Positions 32,401 to 40,447 of a DNA stretch of 64,000 bases are shown here, one piece after another; position 1 is the stretch's first letter; each line of letters starts with the position of its first letter. The notes beneath the pieces were generated by a model. That model did no database searches and was not told the origin of the DNA. It saw only the letters and a list, made by a program, of their open reading frames with translations. The stretch covers positions 1 through 64,000 of the forward strand of contig CAKVLH010000010.1 of the NCBI GenBank assembly GCA_934757245.1, written 5' to 3'. This DNA is from an uncultured Candidatus Melainabacteria bacterium. GTDB lineage: Bacteria; Cyanobacteriota; Vampirovibrionia; Gastranaerophilales; Gastranaerophilaceae. Made by a program: the position numbers and the translations under genes.

Positions 32401-33105
32401 TTAAACTCTATAATCAATTCCGCAATCCTTATAAGCCTGATTATAGAATTCGTGCATTTCGCCAATTTTTTTGTCAGAAAGTTGCATATCCATACCCCAC
32501 TCGAAAGGATAATTCTTATATTCACCTTTGCCAAGTTTCAAAACTCTATCAATAAATTCTTTTGTCAAAGAATTTATTTTCGGACGCATTTCTGCAGAAT
32601 TAGAATTTTCTGACGCAATATCTTGAGAATATCGTTCAGCCTTAGAACGCAAGTCTTTAAATGCCGGATGTTCAGCAATACTGAATAATGCAGCATCTCG
32701 TTCTTGCGCACTGCTTATTTTCGGTTCAAAACCAAATTTTGAATGAAAATATACTGCAGTATTAACAGAATATAATTTCATCACATTAATTTTGTTTTTT
32801 AGCATTTCCATAACACTAATAAGTCTTAATAATTTACCTATCCCAAAATCTTTACCTTGTAAATCTTTTCTTGATTCTATGTACAAATCTGACATAGAAC
32901 CATGCAGCATATCAATCATGCTGAATTCATCAAAACCAATCGGCTCTTTTGTACTATTAAATATTTCACTCTTAAATCGTAAATACTTGCCTTCAACTCT
33001 ATGCACATTTGCACTAATCTGCCCCAATTTACTGTGTTCCAATTTTAGAGAACACAACTGCACAGATTCACTTAAATTCCAGTTTGGTTTAGCTAATTTT
33101 AACAT
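32401..33105 (-). CDS. GNAT-fold acetyltransferase-like protein
   Basis: 234 residues. The middle holds LQGKDFGIGKLLRLISVMEML, the Q/R-x-x-G-x-G/A-like acetyl-CoA loop and helix. It is followed by LYSVNTAVYFHSKFGFEPK, the terminal GNAT strand-helix with the F-Y/H-x-K-x-G-F signature. The first 60 residues hold a beta hairpin region, and the last 80 are an extra helical domain not typical of small GNATs. It overlaps the TPR-glycosyltransferase gene by 7 bp in the same operon, so it may modify a glycan- or cell-surface-linked target. Confidence 0.65.
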   Translation of the reverse strand: MLKLAKPNWNLSESVQLCSLKLEHSKLGQISANVHRVEGKYLRFKSEIFNSTKEPIGFDEFSMIDMLHGSMSDLYIESRKDLQGKDFGIGKLLRLISVMEMLKNKINVMKLYSVNTAVYFHSKFGFEPKISSAQERDAALFSIAEHPAFKDLRSKAERYSQDIASENSNSAEMRPKINSLTKEFIDRVLKLGKGEYKNYPFEWGMDMQLSDKKIGEMHEFYNQAYKDCGIDYRV

Positions 33106-34679
33106 AATTTATCTACGATACGATTGATTGGATTTTCCCATGAGATACTGTCAATTTGTTTAAATATCTCAATACTATCGTACCATGGAGTTGTTTTTTT
33201 GTCATTAAACCAACGCCAATCTGTTGCATAAGGTAACAAAAGATAAGTTTTTACACCCAACGCTCCGGCCAAATGCGCAACGGAAGTGTCAACTGAAACT
33301 ACGACATCCATTGCTTTTAAAGCTTCTGCTGTATCTTCAAAGTCATTAAAATCTTTCGCAAGATTAATCATTTGCGGATATTTTTCACAACCTTTTAGCG
33401 TGTCATCTTTTTGAAAAGAATAAACTTGAATATTCTCTAAATTTAATAGCGGCTCAAAACATTTAATATGAATCGTGCGATTAATCATTGTTCTAATAGC
33501 AGCACTACCGGCTTCCCAACACAAACCTACTTTTAATTTAGAGTTATTAATTTCAGCAGTTTTTGCATCCAAATATCCAACGCTACTTGGAATATGCTCA
33601 AAATCCATTCCCAAAACATAGGCTAAATCTGTAATACGCATTGCCTGCATATTCGGATTAATATTTTCATAATCAATAAAATTAATACTCGGAAAATTAA
33701 TTTTGAATAGTCTTTGCAATGCTTTTGGAGTCGCAACATTGATTTTTTCAGCAGGAAGAAATGGCAGATATCTCGCAAACTGAATGTGGTCGCCAAAACC
33801 TTGTTCACAAATAACGACAATCTCATTATCAATTTTATCGCCGACCTTCCAGAAATTATTACATCCTGCGCAAGATTTCGTCAAATCTCGTTGAAAAAAC
33901 AAATCGTATCCCTCTTTAAATTTTTTTTCAGAAAGATAACACATTCCAAGTGAAACCTTTGTAGATTCGCTGTTTGGAAAAGCTTCAAGCATTTTTTTGT
34001 AATACGTCTCAGCCTCTTCTTTTTCGCCTAATTTCTGTGCGCTTACTGCTATATTATAAAAAGCTTCCGGCGCACCAAGTTCAGCTGCAGCTTTGTAGCA
34101 CTCTTTCGCTTGTCTATCATCACAATAAATCAACTCTTTCAAGTAGCCTAAATGAAACCAAAGATTTGCAGCATCTGGGGTTTTCTTTAAACTTTCAACG
34201 CAAAGTTTTTCAGCCTCTAGCATTTGTCCTTGTTGAGTTAATGATTTAATTTTGTTTGCAATTGCACGATTGTCATTCGGATATAATTCATACATTTTAT
34301 TAGAATATTCAATTGCTTTAGCGTAATTTTTGATTTCAAACAAACTTGAAATTAGCTGATTATAAATATCCTCATTTGCGCCGAATTTAATTGCTTCTTC
34401 TAAAATTTCTGCAGATTTTTTGTAATTTCGTTGTTCGTAATATGCAAAACCTAATGCAGAAATTGTACCAAGTGTCTTTTTAAGATTTACAGCTTTTTCA
34501 AGAGTTTCTATAGCTTTTTCAAAATCATAAATATTAACGTAAAAAAGCCCGATAATTGACATTAAGTCCGGATTATCAGGATTTTCTTTTTCTAAGTTAC
34601 TATATATCTCTCTAGCTTCAGAAATTTTACCTTGCTGAGTTAAAAAGATTGCTTTTTTTACTAATTTAATATCTATCAT
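33099..34679 (-). CDS. TPR-repeat protein with C-terminal glycosyltransferase family 9-like domain
   Basis: 526 residues. About seven tetratricopeptide repeats span residues 1-250 (for example AREIYSNLEKENPDNPDLMS, KAIEYSNKMYELYPNDNRAI, EEAETYYKKMLEAFPNSEST). The C-terminal 250 residues have EQGFGDHIQFARYLPFL, KVGLCWEAGS and DVVVSVDTSVAHLAGALG, matching heptosyltransferase (GT9)-like folds. Such fusions are frequent in bacteria that glycosylate proteins or surface polymers. It is cytoplasmic. The gene starts within the end of the YggT gene (4-bp overlap), so it is cotranscribed. Confidence 0.85.
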   Translation of the reverse strand: MIDIKLVKKAIFLTQQGKISEAREIYSNLEKENPDNPDLMSIIGLFYVNIYDFEKAIETLEKAVNLKKTLGTISALGFAYYEQRNYKKSAEILEEAIKFGANEDIYNQLISSLFEIKNYAKAIEYSNKMYELYPNDNRAIANKIKSLTQQGQMLEAEKLCVESLKKTPDAANLWFHLGYLKELIYCDDRQAKECYKAAAELGAPEAFYNIAVSAQKLGEKEEAETYYKKMLEAFPNSESTKVSLGMCYLSEKKFKEGYDLFFQRDLTKSCAGCNNFWKVGDKIDNEIVVICEQGFGDHIQFARYLPFLPAEKINVATPKALQRLFKINFPSINFIDYENINPNMQAMRITDLAYVLGMDFEHIPSSVGYLDAKTAEINNSKLKVGLCWEAGSAAIRTMINRTIHIKCFEPLLNLENIQVYSFQKDDTLKGCEKYPQMINLAKDFNDFEDTAEALKAMDVVVSVDTSVAHLAGALGVKTYLLLPYATDWRWFNDKKTTPWYDSIEIFKQIDSISWENPINRIVDKLC

Positions 34680-34939
34680 AAACCTAAATTATTTAAAAAA
34701 CCTACAACAAAACCTTGCAATAGTTGCAAAAGGATAATTGCGACGATTGGCGAAATATCAAGCATTCCGATTGGTGGAATAATACCTCTGAAAATTCCTA
34801 AAAAAGAATCTGTAGCGGTGCGAATTCCTGCATAAGGCTGAGCTTGCCAGTCGATAGATGGAATCCAACTCAAAAAAATTCTAAGGATTATTAGAATGTA
34901 GTAAAAAGAAAATAATATGTTAACAGCTCTTGATATCAT
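34676..34939 (-). CDS. YggT-family membrane protein
   Basis: 87 residues, two membrane segments (AVNILFSFYYILIILRIFLS and PIVAIILLQLLQGFVVGFL) flanking a loop with SWIPSIDWQAQPYAGIRTATDSFLGIFRGIIPPIG; the second segment follows PIGMLDISP. This is the standard YggT unit (single copy) found in many bacteria and chloroplast relatives, linked to membrane or cell-division homeostasis. Leads the operon with the TPR-glycosyltransferase and GNAT genes. Confidence 0.9.
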   Translation of the reverse strand: MISRAVNILFSFYYILIILRIFLSWIPSIDWQAQPYAGIRTATDSFLGIFRGIIPPIGMLDISPIVAIILLQLLQGFVVGFLNNLGL

Positions 34940-35006
34940 AAAAACCTTTCTTACGAATTTTCCCCTCTCCTAGAGGAGAGGTGTCCACTCGAAAACGCAC
35001 ATATAT

Positions 35007-35804
35007 TTACAGTTGCGAATTTTTTCTTGTATTAGCGCATTCGCAATTGTTATTTTCTGCAGGGATTTTTTCAATCATAGTAAATAACAATTTTTTCAAA
35101 TTATCTAAGTTGTTGTTAAACACTTGGATAACTTCGTGATGAGAAACAGGTGGAACATCGCCAACAAGTCCTGCATCATAGTCAGTGATTAAAGAAATGT
35201 TTAGTGGACACATATCCATTTCTTTAACTAAATATGCTTCAGGGAATGCTGTCATGTTAATAACTTCCCAACCTTGAGATGTGAAGAATTTTGATTCTGC
35301 TTTTGTTGAAAATCTAGGGCCGTTGATTACAACAACTGTACCTGTTTCGTGAACTTTGATACCTAAATCTTTTGCTGTATCGATTGCCAATTGTCTTAAT
35401 TCAGGACAATAAGTTTCAGCCGCAGAAGGGTGAGTTACAATTGGACCTTCAAAGAATGTTGTTTTTCTGCCGTCTGTCCAATCTACAAATTGATCGCAAA
35501 CAACGAAACTACCAGGTTCAACGTGTTTTTGTAAACTACCTGCTGCACAAGGTGAAATTACGCGCTTGCAACCAACTTCTTTCATCGCCCAAACGTTAGC
35601 TCTGTAATTGATTAAGTGCGGTAAAATAGTATGGCTTCTGCCATGACGAGGCATAAATGCAACTTTATGTTCGCCAATTTTACCAATGAATAAACTATCA
35701 GATGGCATTCCATAAGGAGTTTCAATTTTAACTTCCTTGATATCATCCAAAAACTTGTAAAAACCTGAACCGCCAAAAACGCCGATGTCTGCTAATTTTT
35801 CCAT
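35007..35804 (-). CDS. mtnP: S-methyl-5'-thioadenosine phosphorylase
   Basis: 265 residues. DIGVFGGSGFYKFLD, the phosphate-binding PRHGRSHTILPHLINYRANV, MKEVGCKRVISPCAAGSLQ, NGPRFSTKAESKFF and NMTAFPEAYLVKEMDMCP are the MTAP signatures; VVINGPRFSTKAE holds the substrate loop. It splits methylthioadenosine into adenine and methylthioribose-1-phosphate for methionine salvage, in the cytoplasm. No other salvage genes adjoin. GAAAGGA precedes the ATG. A non-specific purine phosphorylase of the same family is the only close alternative. Confidence 0.9.
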   Translation of the reverse strand: MEKLADIGVFGGSGFYKFLDDIKEVKIETPYGMPSDSLFIGKIGEHKVAFMPRHGRSHTILPHLINYRANVWAMKEVGCKRVISPCAAGSLQKHVEPGSFVVCDQFVDWTDGRKTTFFEGPIVTHPSAAETYCPELRQLAIDTAKDLGIKVHETGTVVVINGPRFSTKAESKFFTSQGWEVINMTAFPEAYLVKEMDMCPLNISLITDYDAGLVGDVPPVSHHEVIQVFNNNLDNLKKLLFTMIEKIPAENNNCECANTRKNSQL

Positions 35805-35975
35805 TTGTAAAATCCTTTCATTTTGTAACTTTGTAAGTGAAATAATTTTAACATAAAAGTAGCAAGTAGTAAAATGAACTTATTTTCTTAATTGGGATAT
35901 ACAAAAAAAGATTCCGAAATAAATTCGGGATGACGCATTTGCTTAAATTGAATGCAACATATCTACGTGCGTAGC

Positions 35976-36134
35976 ACAAAAAAAATCCTTTCTTTAATTT
36001 AAGAAAGGATTGGAATCTTTTTTAATAATTCCTCATGTGTAGAAGGTTAGTGTGTAGGTTGTATGAAAGGTTTGTGTTATGTGTTTCTTTTTAGGTCTCG
36101 TGTTTATTTAATGCTTGTCGGTTTTCTTTGTTTC
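35976..36134 (-). ncRNA. Candidate small RNA, A/C-rich, with own promoter and terminator
   Basis: A promoter-like block at 36139-36175 would start a leftward transcript near 36134. It ends at a perfect 11-bp hairpin (36011-36001 with 35994-35984) and eight U residues. The roughly 160-nt RNA has no frame longer than four codons. Its 5' two thirds are poor in G and U and likely single-stranded, as in trans-acting regulatory RNAs. Expression is inference. Confidence 0.5.
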
Positions 36135-36138
36135 GACT

Positions 36139-36175
36139 TACATATATATAAAGTATATTTCTTTTCTAGAATTTC
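36139..36175 (-). promoter_or_regulatory. Shared promoter block, copy 4 (diverged -35 side)
   Basis: Minus strand GAAATTCTAGAAAAGAAATA followed by TACTTTATATATATG. From GAAAAG to TATATA it matches copy 3 (54930-54952) base for base except two positions. ATGTAACAATATAG lies upstream. Confidence 0.5.
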
Positions 36176-36247
36176 ACTATACGTTCTATATTGTTACATT
36201 TCTTTACATACTTTTTTAAATTTACTCGTTTTTTTTGCAAAGTTGTT

Positions 36248-36470
36248 GTTGCGCAAGTGTGCGCAACCTACATTCTTCTTTTATAAATCTTATATTAATA
36301 ATACCCTCTCCCGTCTTCTCGTTTCCCTCTCCATGTAGAATTGAAAAAAGGAGAGGGGAGCGAGACTTGCTTGTTTAGATGTCTTTAGCGCATCCCCTCC
36401 CTCAGGGGAGGGGCAGGGGAGAGGGTTTTATTAACTATTTAGAAAAGTAGATTGCGCACACTTGCGCAAC
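36248..36470. repeat. MITE-like element with 24-bp terminal inverted repeats
   Basis: GTTGCGCAAGTGTGCGCAAC plus CTAC (36248-36271) and its reverse complement with one mismatch (36447-36470) bound 223 bp. Inside, ACCCTCTCCC near 36300 pairs with GGGAGAGGGT near 36417. There is no coding capacity. The right end abuts the CCA-enzyme gene's stop at 36480. Confidence 0.65.
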
Positions 36471-36479
36471 TTTTACTTT

Positions 36480-37841
36480 TTATAATGATTTTACAAATTT
36501 TACGGCATCATCGTGGGTTAAAACATCACCATTAAGTTGCGCTTCCTTCAAAGCATCGATAACTTCGCCGAGCATTGGTGAAGGTTTGATATTCAAAATC
36601 TTCATAATTTCTTGCCCGTCAAGAAGTTTTGGAAGCGGTTTTAACGTATCCTTTTTATCCAAATAGAATTGTAAAAGCTTATTTAATCCATTCAAATTCG
36701 CATTCACAATTTCTTCTGTGATATCAACTCCTCTAGCTGAAAGCCTGTCTGCTTTTGCTAAAATTATATTATCGACTACATTTTCGCCCATTTTTCGAAG
36801 ATAGCGCATCATGACTTTTTCGTTTAAAACGGGTGCTACAATGACATTTGAAGGATAAATATGATTTTTTATCATACAAGAAATATATTCAATTTGTTTT
36901 TTAGAAAATTTTAACTCGCGCAAAAGCGGTACGACCATTTTAGCCCCAACATCATCGTGTTTTATAAATCGATGGCGTCCGGAATCCTCTATTGTCCAAG
37001 TTGAAAACTTGCCGATATCATGTAAAAATCCCGCCAATTTTAAATGATTTATTCTTGGAAATCCGCCAAAATCAACTGCATCCATATGCTCTTTTTCAAA
37101 TCCTGAAAGATTTGCGTAAAGATTTTCTATTTGTGCGACAGTTTCAACCACGTGATGAAACAAGTCCAAATGGTGATGAGTATTCGGCGGAACTTTTTTC
37201 ATATCTTTTACACAAGGGAAAATATCTTCCAGTAATCTAAATTCATCCATTTTTAAAAGCGACTTTGAAGCGAAATTACCGCCAAAAAGTTTCATAGTTT
37301 CGTAATTTATGCGCTCTTTTGCCGGTTTTAAAGCTAATGGCATATATTTTTTTAAGGCAATTTGAAGTTCATCTGTCATTTCAAAACCTGTTACAGCGTA
37401 AAATCTAAACGCTCTAAGAATTCGAAGCGGGTCTTCTTCAAAGTTTTTGTCATCAATATGACGCAAAATCCCGTTTTTCAAATCTTGCAGTCCGCCTGTA
37501 ACATCAATAAATTTATCTTGCGCCAAATCGTAAGCAATTGCATTTATCGTAAAATCGCGTCTTTTAAGGTCATCTTCGATTGTTTTACCTTGTAATTCAG
37601 AGATATCAAGGTAGTTAATCTTATCTTTCAAAACGACCCTAAAAATTTGATTTTCGCTATCCAGCGTAATAAGTGTCGCGTCGAACTGATTGGCAATTTT
37701 TTTAGCAAACTTTTCTGCACCTTTTATACTGATATCTCTATCGCACAATTTACATTTTTTTGTATACAAATCACGAATTGAGCCACCAACAAGATAACCT
37801 TCGTTGATTTCTTTTAGAATAAAATCATCCTTGATATTCAT
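36480..37841 (-). CDS. cca: CCA-adding tRNA nucleotidyltransferase with HD domain
   Basis: 453 residues from the ATG at 37841, which follows TTGGAG; an ATG 15 nt upstream is possible. Nucleotidyltransferase motifs GGSIRDLYTKKCKLCDRDIS and RRDFTINAIAYDL are followed by the RHIDDKNFEEDPLRILRAFRF region and an HD domain (LAGFLHDIGK...HDDVGA). It adds or repairs the 3' CCA of tRNAs. The two tRNAs in this window already encode CCA, so its role here would be mostly repair or serving other tRNAs. A poly(A) polymerase of the same family cannot be fully excluded. Start overlaps the rsmE gene by 17 bp. Confidence 0.85.
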   Translation of the reverse strand: MNIKDDFILKEINEGYLVGGSIRDLYTKKCKLCDRDISIKGAEKFAKKIANQFDATLITLDSENQIFRVVLKDKINYLDISELQGKTIEDDLKRRDFTINAIAYDLAQDKFIDVTGGLQDLKNGILRHIDDKNFEEDPLRILRAFRFYAVTGFEMTDELQIALKKYMPLALKPAKERINYETMKLFGGNFASKSLLKMDEFRLLEDIFPCVKDMKKVPPNTHHHLDLFHHVVETVAQIENLYANLSGFEKEHMDAVDFGGFPRINHLKLAGFLHDIGKFSTWTIEDSGRHRFIKHDDVGAKMVVPLLRELKFSKKQIEYISCMIKNHIYPSNVIVAPVLNEKVMMRYLRKMGENVVDNIILAKADRLSARGVDITEEIVNANLNGLNKLLQFYLDKKDTLKPLPKLLDGQEIMKILNIKPSPMLGEVIDALKEAQLNGDVLTHDDAVKFVKSL

Positions 37842-38544
37842 AGATAATATCTCCAAGGGCTACAATAACAGCGGTTTCAGCCTTCAGTATCAAATCTCCG
37901 AGGCTGATAAGCGGTAAATTTTTGCTTCTGAAATAATCAAATTCTTTTTGTGAAAATCCGCCTTCCGGCCCAATTATTACAAGAATTTTATCACCTTTTT
38001 TTGTTGGGTTTTCTCTTAAATATTGTTTTAAAGTTTTTTCAGTTGAACGTTCTGCAAAAACAATCACCTTATCAAAATCTTTTTTTAATAATTCATCAAA
38101 AGTTGTAGGCTCAAAGCATGTCGGGATTTTTGCTCTTTCACATTGTTTTGAAGCTTCATTCATAACTTTTTGCCATTTTTCTTGTTTATTGACTTTTAAT
38201 GCGCAATTATCAGTAAACACCGGATACACTGCTCGCGCGCCCAACTCGGTAGCTTTTTCCATTACAGTAAGTTGCGCATCACTTCTCAATGGAGATTGAG
38301 CTAGGAATAAATCAAATTCTAAATCTCTTTTTGAAGGATAAGCTTTTTGAATTTCACAAAAAATTTCTTTAGAATTAATTTCAGAAATCAGAGTTTCATA
38401 TTGAATTTGCTTTTCATCAATCAATAAAAGCTTCTCACCTGCTCTAGCTCTAAGTGAACGTGCAATGTGTCTATAGTTATCAGTATCAGAAATAACAATT
38501 TGATTATCCTGTTTATCTTTAGAATTAACAAAAAAATGTGGCAT
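37825..38544 (-). CDS. rsmE: 16S rRNA (uracil-1498-N3) methyltransferase RsmE
   Basis: 239 residues. N-terminal PUA-like part (HIARSLRARAGEKLLLID), then the SPOUT knot: QSPLRSDAQLTVMEKATELGA, IIGPEGGFSQKEFDYF and ISLGDLILKAETAVIVALGDI, the SAM-binding knot loops. It methylates U1498 of 16S rRNA. GGGAG precedes the ATG by 8 nt and a TATAAT lies 17 nt before the start. It is the upstream partner of the CCA enzyme, so the pair forms an RNA-maturation operon. Confidence 0.9.
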   Translation of the reverse strand: MPHFFVNSKDKQDNQIVISDTDNYRHIARSLRARAGEKLLLIDEKQIQYETLISEINSKEIFCEIQKAYPSKRDLEFDLFLAQSPLRSDAQLTVMEKATELGARAVYPVFTDNCALKVNKQEKWQKVMNEASKQCERAKIPTCFEPTTFDELLKKDFDKVIVFAERSTEKTLKQYLRENPTKKGDKILVIIGPEGGFSQKEFDYFRSKNLPLISLGDLILKAETAVIVALGDIIYEYQG

Positions 38545-38583
38545 AATTTTCTCCCGAATTAATTATACCACATTCTAAGCATT

Positions 38584-39807
38584 CTAGTTGTTTACCGCCA
38601 AATCAAAAATTCCTTCTGAATAAGTCGGATGCGCAAAGCAAACTTTTTTCAAATCATCAACTGATAAATTATTCTGCATCGCAACCAAAATTGTATGAAT
38701 CAATGATGATGCTTCTTTTGAAACAATGTGTGCGCCTTTTATCAACCTGTCTTTTGTAATTATTTTGATAAAACCTTCCGTTGCGTCATCACACCAAGCT
38801 TTGCCAAGTGCTGTAATCGGAAGTTTTGCGATTTTATATGTTTCATCTGTATCTTGCTCTTTAATTCCAACCCAAGCGATTTCAGGCTCGCCATAAATTA
38901 CAGAAGGAACTAAATTTTTATCAAATGGAATTCCAAGAGCTAAAGCTTTTGCTTGATGAATCGCATAATGCGCAAGTTGAATTTCTCCGCAAGCATCACC
39001 GATAACATCACCGTTGCAAGTCGGACAAATCGGTTGTCGTCCTGTCGCAACAAGGATAAAGTCTGGAGTTATTTCCACTCCACTTTTTAGAATCACAGTT
39101 CTGTCTTTGATTTCAGAAATACAATCGTTTAAATAAAATTTGATTTTTTTCTGTTTGAAAATTCTTTCAATACGTTTTGAAACTTCTATGTCTGCAAGCG
39201 GAACAAGGTGTTCAGCCATTTCAACAACGGTTACTTCAACTTCAAAATTTGATAGAATTCTTGCCCATTCTGTTCCAATAGCGCCGGAACCGACTATTAG
39301 AACTGATTTTGGAAGTTTTTGAATTTTTAAAATGTCATCAGAACTCAAAATAAAATTTCCGTCGAATTCAAGTCCTTTAATTTCGCGAGGCTTTGAACCG
39401 GTTGCAACAATTATGTGTTCAACATCATAAGTATCGCTCGCCGTTTTAATAAGTTTTCCTTCTACGCAGGCTTCTTCGTAAATAGTTTTTACACCGGAAT
39501 TTTTAACAGCTAACTCTAAAGACTTTCTAATCTTTTCAATTGCCTTGTCTTTCTTTTCAACAACTTTTGAAAAATCAAAATTAAAATCGTCAAAACTTAT
39601 ACCTAAGTCGCTTGAATTTTTAATTTTTGAGTATAATTCGGATGAATGTAAAAAAGATTTTGTAGGAATACATCCTCGATTTAGACAAGTTCCGCCTAAA
39701 CAATCTTTTTCAAATAATACAACTGAATAGCCTTTTTTTGCTAAAAACATGCCGGCTGTATACCCTGCCGGTCCACCACCTATAATTCCATAATCAAATT
39801 TTTCCAT
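38584..39807 (-). CDS. Dihydrolipoamide dehydrogenase-like flavoprotein, internally shortened
   Basis: 407 residues against the usual 450-470. FAD site GGGPAGYTAGMFLAKKG, redox pair GGTCLNRGCIPTK (Cys42 and Cys47), NAD site VGSGAIGTEWARIL, and the C-terminal His-Glu FAHPTYSEG are intact. Between ATGRQP and the second FAD motif IGDACGEIQLAHYA there are only nine residues (ICPTCNGDV) rather than about 30, so part of the FAD/NAD domain linker is gone. It is a single in-frame gene, not a frameshift. No E1, E2 or lipoyl genes adjoin. It could oxidise a lipoyl carrier or another dithiol. Leaderless start: TAGAAT 6 nt before the ATG. Confidence 0.8.
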   Translation of the reverse strand: MEKFDYGIIGGGPAGYTAGMFLAKKGYSVVLFEKDCLGGTCLNRGCIPTKSFLHSSELYSKIKNSSDLGISFDDFNFDFSKVVEKKDKAIEKIRKSLELAVKNSGVKTIYEEACVEGKLIKTASDTYDVEHIIVATGSKPREIKGLEFDGNFILSSDDILKIQKLPKSVLIVGSGAIGTEWARILSNFEVEVTVVEMAEHLVPLADIEVSKRIERIFKQKKIKFYLNDCISEIKDRTVILKSGVEITPDFILVATGRQPICPTCNGDVIGDACGEIQLAHYAIHQAKALALGIPFDKNLVPSVIYGEPEIAWVGIKEQDTDETYKIAKLPITALGKAWCDDATEGFIKIITKDRLIKGAHIVSKEASSLIHTILVAMQNNLSVDDLKKVCFAHPTYSEGIFDLAVNN

Positions 39808-39813
39808 AGAAGC

Positions 39814-39843
39814 ATTCTAGCATATTTTTTAGAATATGTCTAA
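39814..39843 (-). promoter_or_regulatory. Leaderless promoter of the flavoprotein gene
   Basis: Minus strand TAGACA, 17 nt spacer, TAGAAT (39819-39814), GCTTCT, ATG at 39807. Both boxes and spacing are near consensus. Confidence 0.7.
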
Positions 39844-39862
39844 AGAATTAAATTATAGTTTT

Positions 39863-39945
39863 TTGTTGGACTGAAAGCCCAACCTATAGTTCATGCTAAG
39901 CCTTCACTTTACATGGAGAGGGTGCTGAAGGCGGGAGAAGGTTTT
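39863..39945. repeat. Dispersed repeats upstream of the DciA-like gene
   Basis: GTTGGACT-GAAA-GCCCAACCTAT (39865-39888), then a gagaggg ... gggagaagg block (about 39906-39943). Same families as elsewhere in the window. Confidence 0.5.
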
Positions 39946-40042
39946 ATTAACTCTTTAAAGTTATAAATACAAACGCTTGTAACAATTATTAAGCCTAGGA
40001 TGTTTTTGTGTTATTATAATTTAGTATTCTAAGAGGACCAAC

Positions 40043-40369
40043 ATGTCGAAAGTTTTGTATACAGATTTTGAAGGGGTAGATGATGTCATCAGTTCGATGA
40101 TGGAAAATCCGATGCTTAAAAAAGCTATTGCCCGTACAAATTTGTATAATTTTTGGGATAAGATTTTACCGCAAAAATTCAAATCTAAATCTCGACCGTT
40201 TTCAATGCTTCCGGGCGGAATTATGGTAATTGCTTGTGAAAATCACATTGTTGCTCAAGAACTTTCTTTATATAAAGTTATCTTGCTAAAGAAATTTGAG
40301 CCATATTTAAAAACTTTGAAAATGCGCGTTACGGATTTTAAGTTTGATCCTAAGAAATGGCAAATTTAA
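40043..40369 (+). CDS. DciA-like (DUF721) protein
   Basis: 108 residues. The fold is read from LYNFWDKILPQKFKSKSRPF, GGIMVIACENHIVAQELSLYK and LLKKFEPYLKTLKMRVTDFKF, matching the DUF721 core (helix, then beta hairpin with 'V.a.s...aqeL', then helix and final strand). DciA loads the replicative helicase DnaB in bacteria without DnaC/DnaI. A ribosome-site-like AAGAGGA lies 7 nt before the ATG. It stands as a single gene between two gene-poor stretches. Sequence is diverged, so the role is likely but not certain. Confidence 0.7.
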   Translation: MSKVLYTDFEGVDDVISSMMENPMLKKAIARTNLYNFWDKILPQKFKSKSRPFSMLPGGIMVIACENHIVAQELSLYKVILLKKFEPYLKTLKMRVTDFKFDPKKWQI

Positions 40370-40447
40370 CATTGGTTCTTATTGAAAACTATATAATATT
40401 CAATTATATTAAAAAACATAAATAGCACTCAAAAAGGTTTACGATTA

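Noticed and set aside
36063-36338. Rightward 91-residue open frame
   Set aside because: It crosses the candidate small RNA, its promoter and an inverted repeat end, with no ribosome site and an implausible composition.
38584-39807. Frameshift or pseudogene in the flavoprotein
   Set aside because: The frame is continuous and motifs on both sides are intact; the gap is an in-frame loss.
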